Of a stretch of DNA of 64,000 bases, positions 1-11,413 are shown piece by piece (positions within the stretch are counted from its first letter, which is position 1; every line of letters begins with the position of its first letter). The stretch comes from Rhodotorula mucilaginosa (lineage: Eukaryota > Basidiomycota > Microbotryomycetes > Sporidiobolales > Sporidiobolaceae): the NCBI GenBank assembly GCA_034406715.1, contig CP137872.1, positions 124,001 through 188,000 on the forward strand, written 5' to 3'. The notes beneath the pieces are model-generated. The model saw only the letters and a program-made list of their open reading frames with translations. It had not been told where the DNA came from and made no database searches. The translations under genes and the position numbers were made by a program.

Positions 1-385
1 GACCGACTGGACCTTTATCGGCGACGGAAACCCGGACATGCTGCGCGAACGGCCGCACCAGATCAACTTTAACAAGCGACAGAAGGCGTCCGAGCTCATC
101 TTGATGATCAAGCTGCATCAGGCGACGACGTACAACCTGCAAGCCGTGCCGCCGATCGCTACTTTCCTGCAGGACTCGCTCTTCCCGCCCGGGGTCGATA
201 CCGCGAACGTGGATCAGCGCCTGTACGACAAGTCGTTGAAAGTCGAGCCCCGAGAACGCGATGATGTGAGTGCTCGGTAGCGCTCAGCTGGACTGGTTGT
301 CGGGATGGACGTCGGTGCTCACCTTGACTCCACGCCTGAACAGGAAAAGATTGCCCGTCTTTTGAGCGAGAGCGGCTTCTTATGA
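1..385 (+). CDS. RasGEF (Cdc25-type) C-terminal end, partial
   Basis: This is the 3' end of a Ras guanine-nucleotide exchange factor; the gene begins before the window. Frame 2 opens with TDWTFIGDGNPD, the conserved stretch late in the Cdc25 catalytic domain. It is followed by an NF-KRQKASELI helix and the closing YDKSLKVEPRE motif typical of the domain end. One intron (266-343, GTGAGT...CAG) separates the last coding exon, 344-385, which ends ARLLSESGFL-stop. Cdc25 proteins load GTP on Ras at the plasma membrane, upstream of cAMP signalling. The domain lies at the very C-terminus, as is usual for fungal Cdc25/Ste6. Which paralog it is cannot be told from about 100 residues. Confidence 0.88.
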
Positions 386-611
386 AGATCGGGTGTATTT
401 GGTAGTCTCGGGTGTTGCTACGATTACATACATTGCCCTCCGGTGAATATGCTTCGCCCAAGCTTCGCCAGGGTTTGCCACCAGCTTGCGATAAGATGAG
501 ATCATCGATAATCGGCTGGAAGCGAGCCGACCGTCGGCACGCATTTCAAATCCTCGAGTTCGCTTCTCTTTCGGATAGAGCAGCGTCCGCGACCGGGTTG
601 ACCTCTTGCAG

Positions 612-618
612 TATATAC
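612..618 (+). promoter_or_regulatory. TATA-like box upstream of arsH
   Basis: GTATATACAG lies about 35 nt before the ATG at 652. This spacing would put transcription start close to that ATG and favours it over the internal ATG at 721 if the leader is very short. Sequence-only inference. Confidence 0.35.
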
Positions 619-651
619 AGCGCCGCGTGGAGCACGCCCCGCTTCCTTGGC

Positions 652-1797
652 ATGCAAAGGCTGGCTTTCAGCGCCCTCACTCTGTCCTTACTCCGACCCT
701 TCCACCGCAACTTGAGCACCATGAACGGGTCTTTGTCCGCCGTCCGAGTGCCGACCACGACAGAGGCCGTCCACCGGTTGACTTCGGACGAGGTGGAAGC
801 GCGCTATCGACCATTCCGCACGACGAAGAACAACGAAGGAGAGCCGGACTGGATCGAATCGCTCGAGCTGGACACGGTGCAGAAACTGGCACAAGCACGA
901 TCCGAGCCGGTCAAGGTTCTCGTGCTCTACGGATCCCTCCGTGAACGGTATGTGTACTTCTATTGGGCCCTCTTCGGCTCGCTCAGGGTGGCTACGCGGT
1001 ATTTGGAGGCATATGTGGCCGCGACCGAACGCTCTTTTTCCAGGAACTGATCTTCCCATGACCGATGCAGATCCTTCTCACGACTTACTGCCTACGAGGC
1101 TTCGCGCATCCTGTCTCGCCTTGGAGCCGACGTCCGGGTCTACGATCCGCTCGAGTTGCCGATCAAAGGCGCCTGCCCCGAGACGCACGAGAAGGTGGCT
1201 GAGCTGCGGAGCCTCAGCGACTGGAGCGACGCTCATCTTTGGGTCTCGCCGGAGCAACACGGCACGATCACGGCCGTCATGAAGAACCAGATCGACTGGA
1301 TCCCGCTCAGCACCGGTTCAGTCAGGCCAACGCAGGGGCGGACGTTGGCGATTTGTCAAGTCAACGGCGGGTTCGTCCAGGTCTGCTCGAGTTCCTCTAC
1401 AATTGTGTCAGGTGCTGACATTTGTATCGCAACCAGGAGCCAGAGCTTCAACACAGTCAACGTCCTCCGGCAGCTCGGTCGCTGGATGCGCATGTTCACG
1501 GTGCGTGCGACTGGAAGCGCTGCCGCCCCTTCTCAAGGCTGACTCTGTTCCCACCAGATCCCGAATCAGTCATCCATCCCCAAGGCATGGACCCAATACA
1601 CCGACTCGGATCGGCTTCTCCCGTCCTCGAACCGAGACCGGCTCGTCGACGTCTGCGAAGAGTTGGTCAAGACGACGATTCTGCTTCAGCCGCACTTTGA
1701 CCTTCTGGGAGACCGGTACTCGGAGAGGGAGGAGAAGCGTGCGCATGGGCGCTTGCGGACGCAGGCCGAGGTGGAAAAGACGCTGAAGAACATGTAG
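652..1797 (+). CDS. arsH: ArsH-family NADPH:FMN oxidoreductase
   Basis: Exons 652-947, 1071-1370, 1437-1500 and 1558-1797 join in frame to about 299 residues (276 if the ATG at 721 is used). The flavodoxin-like core is clear: LVLYGSLRERSFSRL binds the FMN phosphate, and SPEQHGTITAVMKNQIDWIP and SQSFNTVN..LRQLGRWMRMF are diagnostic ArsH blocks. ArsH enzymes reduce quinones, azo dyes or oxidise trivalent organoarsenicals and support arsenic or oxidative-stress resistance. The second donor is the unusual GTTCGT. No arsenite pump or arsenate reductase lies nearby. The 23 residues between the two ATGs are basic and hydrophobic without acidic residues, like a mitochondrial presequence, so start choice may decide location. 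The gene converges on the SH3-TBC gene with 117 bp between stops. Confidence 0.93.
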
Positions 1798-1914
1798 GCG
1801 TGCAGGCAGGCCGGCCTTGCTTTCACACCGATAGACATCCCCTCGCAATTTCATATGAGCTGGCAACGACAAAAAGGCCCTCTGCGACAGCCTGATTACC
1901 TCAGGGTTCCGTTT

Positions 1915-4900
1915 TCAAACTGCACCGTTCCCTGATCGTACAGCCTGTTCCGCCTTCTTCCGCGCTTTCGCGATCTTGTCGTCCGTCACCTTGACAGAGA
2001 ACGCCGCAGACACAATCGCGTTGGAGGTGAAAAGCTCCGGTGGCGGAGCGAGGAGATTATTGAGGACTGCGTCGCGTGTCGGGAAGGCGTGACGGTCGTC
2101 CAGCTTGGACAAGGCGAGTATGGCGATCGGTATGCGGTAGAGCATCCGAAAGTCGTAGAAAAGGAGGTCGAGCAAGTGAAGGACGATATGTTGAGGCAAG
2201 ATCGACGTGAACGAGGTCGAAAGCCAGATAGGGAAGTATTCACTCGCCGGGATCCGCCAGTCGCGCTGCAGGCGATTACTCGTCAGCACCGAACCTACGG
2301 AGGCGCGGAATAGAAGGGAACCCTGACCATCCGCCGTGCCAGTTTCCCCTCGAGCGCTTCGAAAACATGGCTGAACGCCGACAATTCGACCTCGAGGTCC
2401 TGCCGCCGAGAGGGGAAGAAGATATGATATCCGTAGCCGCGTACGAGTGCGACGAGTGTACAAAAGGCCGACTCGGCGGGCATTTGCGTAAGGAGGGTGA
2501 TGGCGATTTGCGCGAAGCCAGCATAGTAGCCGAGTTGAGGTTGGGAACGCATGAAAGCCTGCCGCAGAGAATTGTGAGACGGAATTCCGGGGTGCTGCAA
2601 ATTCAGCGTTCACTCACGAGCAGCACCGACTCAAGATCGCAGCGGCCAGGCGTACCGACAGCAAATTGCGAATCGTCATCGATCCCGAGCAGGTCGTGTT
2701 CGACCGCGGCAGGAAGCGCATCCGGATCCTGACACGGATGCTGCGACAAAGACGGGAGTCAATCTTGCGGTATGGTTACCGACCCGTTCCGCGCGGGGAT
2801 GCTTACCGCGAATAGCTCCGGCTGGACAGAAAAGCGCTCATACTCAGCAAGGTACGCCCAGACCTTGCCGCGCACGCTGCTCGGAATGCCACTCTGGACG
2901 AGTCCACGCATCTTCTTGCTCTTGCGGATCTGGGCCGGACTCATCGAAGAGAGTGCAGCGATCCACTTCGCTTCGCGGGCGCGGTATTCGTCCAGAAACC
3001 CCTTGCCGCTGCCTTCAGCTGATTCGGGCGTAGGCGGCGAGAAGTGCGAGAGCGAGGTAGTCGACCGTGCAAGCGAAGGTTCAGGTGTGCGGAACGCAGG
3101 CGAAACGGGGACGGGTGCAGCGAGCGTGGCCGCGCGAGGTCGAAATGGCGTAGCTGGTGCCGAATCCGTGGTCGCGAGGCTCGGGGCCGATTCGACGGGA
3201 CTAGGCGAAGGGGCCAGCTCGCTGCCGTGCAGGCGCAGTTCTGCCAATGGCTTGACGATCTCGAACTCGCTCTTGCCAATTTGAATGGTCTCCTCCTCAA
3301 AGTCGCGATTCGAGATCCCTGTTGTGTAGTCAACGCTTCGCTTGGGAGCGGAGGAGACGAGTCCAGCCGCTTCGACTGTTTCTCGTCCGCTGGAAGTCGT
3401 GCGTTTGCGCGAAGGGAACGAGACCAGCCGAGGCGAGGCCGTGAACGGGTCGTTCTGACGAAAGAGACGACCGGCAGTTCTCGGCAGAGGCGCAGAGAGC
3501 GGGGCCGTCGCTCGTAAAGACGGGGACGACTTTGTCCGCGTCGGTATCCGGAATTTGCCGAGCTTGCTGCTCCGCTCAGGAGACTCAGGTGCCGGAGATG
3601 CTGTGAATCGACCACCGGACGGTGATGCAGACACAGTCGACGCTCGGCCGACGAGCTTGCGCGGCGATTGTGGCGGCACGATGACGTACTGGTCGTCGGC
3701 CATTTCGCCGGGAGACTCGTGTTTCGAAGACTCGGCGTGGACGGTCCAACCTGCGGTGATGATCTCGTGCGGTCGGACGCGGGGTCGTCCGCTCGGCTCG
3801 GATGCGCAGTCTTCGATGATAGCTGCCTGGGCACCTGGACGCGCAAACGTACCCGAGAGGCGCTTGTCCCATCTCCCAGAAACGTCGGGTGGTTCCGGCG
3901 CCGAGCTCTGGCTCGTCGAAGGCGTGACGGTAGATGTCCCGACTTGTTGGTCGCCGCTGTCGAGGGACGAGCACGCGATGTGCAGGCGGGTGAGAGAAGA
4001 CGTCGCGGAGGCCAACGAGTCGCCACGCGGGCGTTGTGCTGTCCGCTCAACCGGCTCGAGATGATCGCCTGCGAGAAGGCGGGAACGTAGAGCGCTCGCC
4101 GTACCGTAGCCCAGCGCCGGCGCCTCAGTCGAAGGCTTCGAGACGAAGTAAAGTACCGACTCGGTCGAGACGGACCGCACCAGTCCCGAGTGTGGTCGTC
4201 GACTTTGTCCGAGAGTGCCTACGACGGACAGAGCTGGTTGCGAATCGCTCAGCTGACTTTCAGCTCTGGACCGATCCTGCACCGGCGAGTATCGGTACGA
4301 GTCGAATATGAAGGCGAGAGTCGGATCGTCTCCCGGCGTGTTGGTCCCGCTCCGCAGGCCGCTCCCCGTAGTCGAGGGTCCTGATCCAGTTGTGGAATCG
4401 GAGGCCTTGCCGCCTTCCCGATGAAGCTCGAGATCGCCGGCTGAAAAGACTGAAGAAGGCATCGTCGAGGCGAAGGAGCTGTTCGGCGAGAAGGAGAACG
4501 CCGAGGTTGGATGCATCGGAGGGAAGGGAAGAGGCATGCCAGCCGGAGACAGGATGGTCGAGTCCGGCCGAGTCGGAAACGCAAAAAGCTTTGAGGCTAC
4601 CGAAGACGACGAGTTGGACGTGTCCAGAGTCCGACTCCGCCGCGGCGCAGGAGGATCTCCCAACATTTCGAGTTCGAGTTCTCCGAAATGCGCCCCTCCG
4701 CTCGCCGGGATCGGGAAGGCGCTTAACGGAAACGTCTCTTCCGTCGGCGACGTTGATCCCGTCAACTCCGGCTCGGGAATGAGGATCGCTGGTGCAACAG
4801 ACTGATGATCGCTCGTCGTCGAAAAAGCGGACTCGAGGTTTTCGGCGCGTTGGTGAGCTCCTTGCGAGGGACTTCCGGCGAGGGGAGAAGCGGCGATGCT

Positions 4901-5542
4901 CGAGACGGGAGACGCCAAGTCGAACCATTGTCGGGACGAAGGTGGCGAGAGGCTGCGTCTCCGGGCCGTCGGTGCTGTCTTTCCCCCGGTATTGATAACG
5001 AGAGGGACCTTCTCGCCGCTCGGTCGTCGGGAGGTATCTCGCTCTGCAGCTTTGAAGCTTGATTAGCGGGAGGATTGTAGGTATCGTGATGATTGCCAGC
5101 TCACGTCCGTAACCCGTATCGGAAGACCCGGCCGCTTCTCCGACGGTATCGCGTCGACGCGGACGTGCCGTCATGACCGGCCTTTTCAGCTTGGCCTGCA
5201 GCATCTCCACGTCCGCGCCAGAGATGATGCCGATGACGCCTTCGCAATAGCCCTACGAAACGGCCACCCCACCCGAGTGTCAGCCGTTCGAGTTCGGAAA
5301 GGACTCTCGGAGGAGCAGCGAACCCGTGAACGTACGAGGAAGGAGCCTGCCCCGAGATCGGAGAGGATGACAATCTCTTCCCCTTCGAGGAACATGAGAT
5401 CCCTCTGACCGCCATCCTGCGAGACCTTGTCCACCCTGGCGCGAGCGGCGCCGATACCGCCCTTTTTGGCGAACCGAGTCCAGCGTTCGAGGTCGGCCGG
5501 AGAGAGTGGGAATATCGGTCGCGGCACCTGTGGAGAGGACAT
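1915..5542 (-). CDS. SH3 plus TBC (Rab-GAP-like) domain protein
   Basis: Six exons (5336-5542, 5105-5252, 2807-5043, 2618-2740, 2328-2594, 1915-2265) give about 1110 residues. An SH3-like fold near residues 30-100 reads LMFLEGEEIVILSDL...SFLGYCEGVIGIISGADVE and spans the first intron. A Ser/Pro-rich, probably disordered region of about 600 residues follows. The TBC domain occupies the C-terminal 350 residues, starting MRGLVQSGIPSSVRGKVW. TBC proteins normally stimulate Rab GTPases through an arginine (IxxDxxR) and a glutamine (YxQ). Here the equivalent sites read VEHDLLG and GYYAGF, so both fingers appear replaced. It may be a non-catalytic Rab binder or scaffold. The start is the first ATG ahead of the SH3 segment; an upstream exon is possible. 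Confidence 0.82.
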
Positions 5543-6085
5543 CGCTGTTGGATTGTCCGAGGCTGGGAGCTGCAGGACCGCGGTAGAGCGTGTAGAGCGC
5601 GCCGACAATGGCGGCTCCTCAAGGAAGCGAACCCGGCTGAAAGGAAGGCGACGACAAGATTCCCCTCTTCTGGTCGGTCGTAGGCCTCACGAGCGCCAAG
5701 CTGCCTTGCCTCAGCGCTAAGCGTCTGCGATTGACTCCACTGCTCTTGCGTGAGGGAGCGAAGCGTTCCAACGTTTTGGGAAGATTGAGAGTTCACGCGG
5801 AAGCGTCATCAGCTTTCGGCAAAGTCGGGCAAAGTCGCCGAGCCGAGCGTGCATAGAGCTGATCCGGCAGAGTGCTGGAATTCCAGCAGCACATGCATGG
5901 CTTTGGGAAGCCGTGCACACTTCGAAAAGAAGCAGGCCGGTACCGTAAAGTCGAGCGGAAATCTTGCAAACGGAGTGAATGAACGTAAAGATCCGAAGGA
6001 GGGCTCGGAGGAGAGTATAGACATGCTGACGACACGTATCTAGAGCTACAGGGAGGACACGCAATGACAAAGACGAGAAACCCGG
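5543..6085. other. Intergenic, 5' of SH3-TBC gene and 3' of membrane-protein gene
   Basis: I see no gene. Short open frames here lack family motifs and splice logic. The stretch probably holds the SH3-TBC promoter and 5' leader plus the 3' UTR of the neighbour; an extra upstream SH3-TBC exon cannot be excluded. Confidence 0.5.
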
Positions 6086-7704
6086 TCAGACCAACACTCC
6101 CCACGAACCCAACGCCGCAAACGTCAACGCCACCAAAACGATCAAGCTCGCATAGCTGATACTCGGGATCCCGACTTTGCGGACCCTCGCCACCCACGCA
6201 TACGAGAGGAGCGCATGAGTGAGCGAGACGAGGGCGAAGGTTGGATAGAGGGGGAAGTGGAAGAGTGAGGGGGGTGAGAGTCGGAAGGGGAGGGCGAGGA
6301 AGAGGGTGAAGACGAGGGAGAGGAGGAGGCTGTTGCGTTCGCGCGGTATGTAGACGGAGTTAGCATCTCGATGAGGGTGCTCGGGAAGAAGGAGAGTTGC
6401 GCGCACCTGTCGAGCCGCCAGATAAAGATGATCCCGACCGGCACCTCGTACAGCGGTACCCCGAGCTGCTCTTCCAACTCGTCGCGCTGCGCTTCCCTTA
6501 CACGGTACTCAAAGTCCCACTCGGCCTCCTCCTCGTCGTCACCGGCAAAGGAAGAAGTCTGTCGAGCGGTCCCGTGCTCGAGGTCGTCGCCCTGCGGACG
6601 GGGCGGGTGGGGCCAGCGCGCCGCATACTCCAGCCAGTCGGCGTTCGTGACCGGCACGTCGTCCCGAGCGTATGCATGTTCCCGGGCGCCGTTCGAATCG
6701 TCCGTCGCGCCGTAATCGGCCGCCGTAGGTCCGCCGAGCAAGACCTCCCTCTCCCCCGCTGCATGCTCCCCCTGCCCCTCGTCCACTCGTTCGGGATACA
6801 GCGGCAATACGTCCCTGTACAGCTGCAACTGGTTCCACAACCGCTTCGAGCCCCAGAGGATCTCTGCGCCTGCCCATCCGAGCGCGAGCCACAACGCCGA
6901 CCAAAAGAGCGGATCGAGCGGCGGAAGGTCGCCACCACCGTGGGAGGGAGGTGTCGCTGGATCGCTCGGATGGGAGGGAGGCGGGAGCGGAATCAGGCTG
7001 TCGGTGGCGGAAGAAGAAGCTCCGAGGGGGACCTCGGTGGGAAGGAGGCGGACGATGATGGCGATGGCTCCGAGTCGGAGCGCTTCTTGCGCGATCGAGT
7101 AGACCAGAGTTGGGATCGCTGGCGAGCTCTGTGAAGGAGGAACGGGACCGTCATCTTCGTCGTCGTGGTCGTCGTGGTCGTGGTCGTGGTGCCGGTGCAC
7201 GATCGATGGGGACGAAATGTCGCGCGGGTCGTCATCGAGGACGAGGTTCTCATACTCGGCCGCAGGGACTCGATACCGTGTGGCCGTATGCGGAGTCACC
7301 AGATCGAACACGATTTGGCGCAGAGTTTCGCTGGCGAGAAAGGCTGCGACGCCGATCGCGAACGCGTCGCTGCGGAACTCTTTCTTGTACGCGACGAGGA
7401 CCACGAGCGGGACGATGAAGAGCAAGAGGACGGTGGCGCAGAATTGGAAAAAGTGGCTGCGCTGGATCGAGCGAAAAGTCGGCAAGATCGACGAGGCGGA
7501 AGAGGAAGACAACGACGACGAGAGGATGGACCGAGTCGACGACGTGTCGGACAGGGTGGTGCTGCGGCGACCGACTTGGTTGTACGGGATCAGGATGCGG
7601 TCTGGAGCAGTCTTGTGCGCGCTCGGGTCCGGCCTCGTGCTGCTATGGCTTGCAGCTGCGGATGATGTCGTCGGCGGTGGTGCACTTCCATTCGAGCTCG
7701 CCAT
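6086..7704 (-). CDS. Polytopic membrane protein with His/Asp-rich loop
   Basis: Exons 6407-7704 and 6086-6329 encode about 513 residues. The intron has a textbook TGCTAAC branch site. I recognise no family. After a Ser/Thr-rich N-terminus there are about seven hydrophobic segments: FFQFCATVLLLFIVPLVVL, AIGVAAFLASETL, LGAIAIIVRLL, FWSALWLALGWAGAEILW, VPVGIIFIW continuing over the splice into LLLSLVFTLFLALPF, FALVSLTHALLSYAW, and SLIVLVALTFAALGSWGVLV. Between the second and third spans is a loop containing HRHHDHDHDDHDDEDD, encoded by a GTC/GTG-type microsatellite. Such loops occur in some metal transporters, but nothing else marks this as one. A long acidic loop precedes the fifth span. The gene is divergent from the bZIP gene. 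Confidence 0.75.
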
Positions 7705-8039
7705 TCGCGCGAGTCTTCGCAGGGAGAGCTGAGCCCGGGAGCCGGTACAAGCCTCACGCTGGCTGACTTGGCGTGTATAGGGTGCAGCACGTCCTATGCG
7801 AGTTGGCGAGAGCTGTGGCCGAGCAGAGGCCCCACCTGGGTATTGGCGATCGGTTGTAATGGCTCGATTACAAAGCAGCTGAATTGTTGCTTGAGGAGAG
7901 GCTTCGGCGAGAAGATCTCGGAGGTTCGTCGAGAGACTTACGCGGCTTTGTCACCACACTCTCGCTCTTTCTCAACACAGTCCCTTCTACCAGACAGACC
8001 CAGAAGTATAGGAGCTCAAGCGAACTACAAGCCACGGCC
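7705..8039. other. Divergent promoter region (membrane protein / bZIP)
   Basis: This 335-bp interval separates the two start codons of divergently transcribed genes. It should carry both promoters. I see no clear TATA box and no additional coding exon. Confidence 0.5.
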
Positions 8040-11014
8040 ATGCAGCCGCAACCCGATCTCAGCTCGCTGCAGGCCTTTCTCGACGCCTCCATGTCGAGTG
8101 ACCCCCTTGTCGTCCAGCCCGACGACGCCGACACTCAGGGCATGTCATTTGCAGACTTGTTCAGGTCAGCTCTCATCTCTCTCTCTTTGGAGTCCCGTCC
8201 CACCGTCGCCGCCGCCGCTTCGTCCGACGTTGGGTGGCGGACACCCACCCCTGCGCGAGTGTTCGAACCGATCCCCGCGAGTCACACCGCCACGGCATTC
8301 GACGGACGTGCATCGGACCTAGTACAGAGTCTCACAGTCTCTACACCCTACCCGTTGCACTGGGCCACCTTGCGCCGGAGGATGCCCACGAGTCGCCGGA
8401 CTCGCTTTCGGCGATCGGGACTCTCTCCAACAAAGGCGGGCTCCTGTTGCACACATCGCGTACTCGATAACTGACATTCCGCTGCACCCGTGCAGTCACT
8501 ACCTCGCACCCGAAGTGGCCAAGCTTCCACCTTCCTCGTCGTCGTCGTCGACAGCCCCGTCCAGCGGCAATGGTTTCACCGCCTCCGCCTCTGAACTCGC
8601 CTCCTTCGACCCTTCGACGTTCATGCCGTCCACCATGCCCGGCTCGCCCTTCTCGCCCGAATCAGACGACCAGCGTTCGTCGGCCTCCTCGTCCGGCCTG
8701 AACGGCGGCCTCGCGCACGACCGCAGCCCCGTCTCGCTCGCCGACTTGGACTTTTCGACCGCGCCCGTCCTGTCCGGATCGAGCGAAGGGTTCGCGATCG
8801 ACCCTTCCGTGTTCGAGGCGCCCACGTTTGGATTCGACACAGATGCCATCTTGGCACTGCCCGACTTGTCGTCGTCTGCCTCGACGGCGACTGCTGCTCC
8901 GGAGCTTAGCCAGATGACTCCGGCTGTACTTCCGCCACTGCCGAGCTTGCCGGTCGCCCCTCCTGCGCCCGTCACTGCTTCTGGTCGGCCAAAGCGCAGC
9001 GTCGTCCACTCGGTCATTCGCGAGCAGCCCGAAGAAGAGGAAGAGGAGGTGGGAGGAGGCGACGATCACGACGACGAGAACATGTACCCGTCAGACGCCT
9101 CTTCTTCGGTTGCTGGTGGCCGCCACCACCCCGCCACTCGCACTTCCCGCACACGTCGCCCGACCAAGAAACTCCGATCGGCCTCGCCTTCGGTCAGCGT
9201 CAGCGGGACCGCCACCGGCGACGAAGACCAACCTTCTTCCTCGGCCTCGGCGGCGGCGCGCAAACTCGCGCGGACGAGTGTCGTCCCGCTCGCGAGTGCG
9301 ACGCTGCACAAGACGGCGGCGAATAGTCACTTGCCGCCGGTGCCGATGTGGGCCGACAAGCCGGACCCGAAAGAGTATGCCAAGCTGAGCTCGAAGGAGA
9401 AGCGCCAATTGAGGAACAAGATCTCGGTGAGTGCCACAGTTGCAATCATATGGAAGACGTTGATGTTTCCCTGCAGGGCTCCCGGAAGCTGACTATTCCA
9501 TTATGGGTGCACACTGATCAATCTCACAGGCTCGGAACTTCCGCCACCGCCGCAAAGAGTACCTCACGACCCTCGAGGATGAGATCTCGACTCGCGACAC
9601 GATCATCTCGGAACTGCAAGACGAAGTCGGCGTCATCCGCGCCGAGAACACCGGGCTCCGGACCGAAGTCGCCACCCTGCGCGAGCAGTGGCAGAACTTG
9701 CTCGACAAGTTGTCGAGTATGACGACTCCACCCGCCTCGGCGGCGACTTCGACCGCGGCCGCGACTGGGCTGGGCACGAACCCGCCGCGGATGATCGCGA
9801 CGTCGACGAGCGCTGCCGCTGTTAAGCAGGAGGAAGGCGCCGAGATCATCATGCCGGAAACGAGTTCGACCTCAACGTCCACCTCGACGCGCCGCGTCGG
9901 CACTCGGTCCACCTCGGGCATCCAAGTTCCGAACCTCTCCAAAGACGTCGCGCCCCTCTCTCGGCGCAGCAACTCGTCAAACTGGGGCGCCGCCGCCGGC
10001 AACTTTATGAGCGTGCACACGACTCTTGTCCCCGATGTACCTCATTTCATCAACCTCGCCGACGGGTTGCATGGGAAACCGACTCTGTCGGGTTCGGCCG
10101 CCGCGTCGTCGTCGCCGTTCTCGAACCAGTCGTTCAACCCGGCGATGAATGCCTTGACGCCGAGTCAACTCGCCTCTTTGCCAGCCATGACTGCTCATAC
10201 TCGCTCCGGTCCCGCCGCCGCCGCCGCCTCGAATGACGCCTCCAGTCAGACGCAGCGACCGAACGGGACGTTCCAAGACTTGTTCGCGAGCAACCCGTTC
10301 TACCTCCGCCCCGACGCGCTCGACCAGAGTCGCGCGGCGCTGTACGGCAAACTCGCCAACAACGCCGCTGGACTGCTTGCTGCGCAGAAGCAAGCGGGCG
10401 AGCAACCGACTCAGAACGATCAGCAGCAGTCGACTCGGGACGAGCGCGCCTACCTCCCGATTCCGAACGGGTTCCGCCCTGCCTTTTTCACCTCGCCCAA
10501 AGCGTCCTCGTCGTCGTCGTCGTCGACAACCGCGAGCGAACTTCTCGCCTTCCAATCGCCGTCCGCCGCCGCAGCAGCCGCCGCTTCCTCGATCCCTTCC
10601 GCTCCCACTTTGTCACACCAAGAAGCGGTCGAATTCCACCAACAAGCGACAATGGCCCAGGTCGCTCACCTCGCGAACCAGACGCTCGTGCAACGCCTCG
10701 CTTCGAGCTTCTGGGACGCGTTTGTCGGACCTTCACCCAGCGGCGGTAACCGATCGCTCGACACGGACAAGGTCAAGGCCGTCTTGCTCGGACAGGCGCG
10801 CGTCCAGGTCGTTCCGAACTCGACGTCGCCGGTGTTGACGCCTAGCAGTCTCGCCGAGCCGAGTGGACTCGACGCGCTCGAGCGGCAGATGGGCGCGCTC
10901 GAAGTTGGCGGCGGCGGCGCGGGCTCTGGCTCCTCGAGGTCCTCCGAATCGCCCGAGCGGTGCTCGTTCGCCCAAGTCGGTCGGAGGTGGCTCACCGGCG
11001 AGAAGCGTGTTTGA
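8040..11014 (+). CDS. bZIP transcription factor
   Basis: Exons 8040-8164, 8496-9426 and 9530-11014 encode about 846 residues. The basic region LRNKISARNFRHRRKEYL is interrupted by an intron between Ser and Ala of KIS-AR. The following heptads (LTTLEDEIS...ELQDEVGVIRAEN...LRTEVATLREQW) form the leucine z zipper, at roughly residues 340-410. Flanks are Ser/Ala/Pro-rich, with acidic and poly-Ser tracts typical of activation regions. The basic motif resembles fungal bZIP proteins of the ARNFR-RRKEY type; the exact paralog is not assigned. The first intron is 331 nt, long for this window, with donor GTCAGC and a CTGAC branch point. The protein should bind DNA as a nuclear dimer. Confidence 0.9.
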
Positions 11015-11413
11015 AGCCGCTTGCCCACATGCTGCCCCCGCAGCTGTTCCTCCCCTTCCCCTTCACCTTTTCGCCTTTCCTCCTCGCTTTCCTTCCCGCT
11101 GATCAGCTTTTTCTTCTCTCCCTATCTTACAAGCCTCGCCATGTCTCCCCCTTGTCATCACTTGTCTACTCAGCTACATAGGCCTCTCTTCCCATACTTG
11201 TCGTTCTCTCTGCTCATCCCTCTCTTCCACAGTGCGCTTTAGTTTTTGTAACCGATTGATTTTCCCTACAGGCTATCGTCTCCTTGGTCCCTATTCCTAC
11301 TTCATGTCCGATAAGCCATACACAGGGTGCAAGTTTGAGAGATGCCCCGATCCGGAGTGCCCTCGTTGCTTCTCAGCCTTCATCACGCCGTCGGACCTTG
11401 CTCAGCGCCCTCG
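11015..11413. other. Intergenic with C/T-rich tracts between bZIP and VPS8
   Basis: Pyrimidine-rich tracts at about 11035-11110 and 11180-11230 probably belong to the bZIP 3' UTR and the VPS8 core promoter. I see no gene in this stretch. An ATG at 11342 is in frame with VPS8 and would add 24 residues. Confidence 0.5.

Noticed and set aside
2941-4050. 369-codon minus-strand open frame in another phase of the SH3-TBC gene
   Set aside because: It overlaps the large third exon in a shifted frame and is Arg/Ser-rich; the exon frame joins correctly to SH3 and TBC exons.
8255-8300. tRNA B-box-like GTTCGAACC within the first bZIP intron
   Set aside because: On inspection the flanks do not form an acceptor stem or A-box on either strand.
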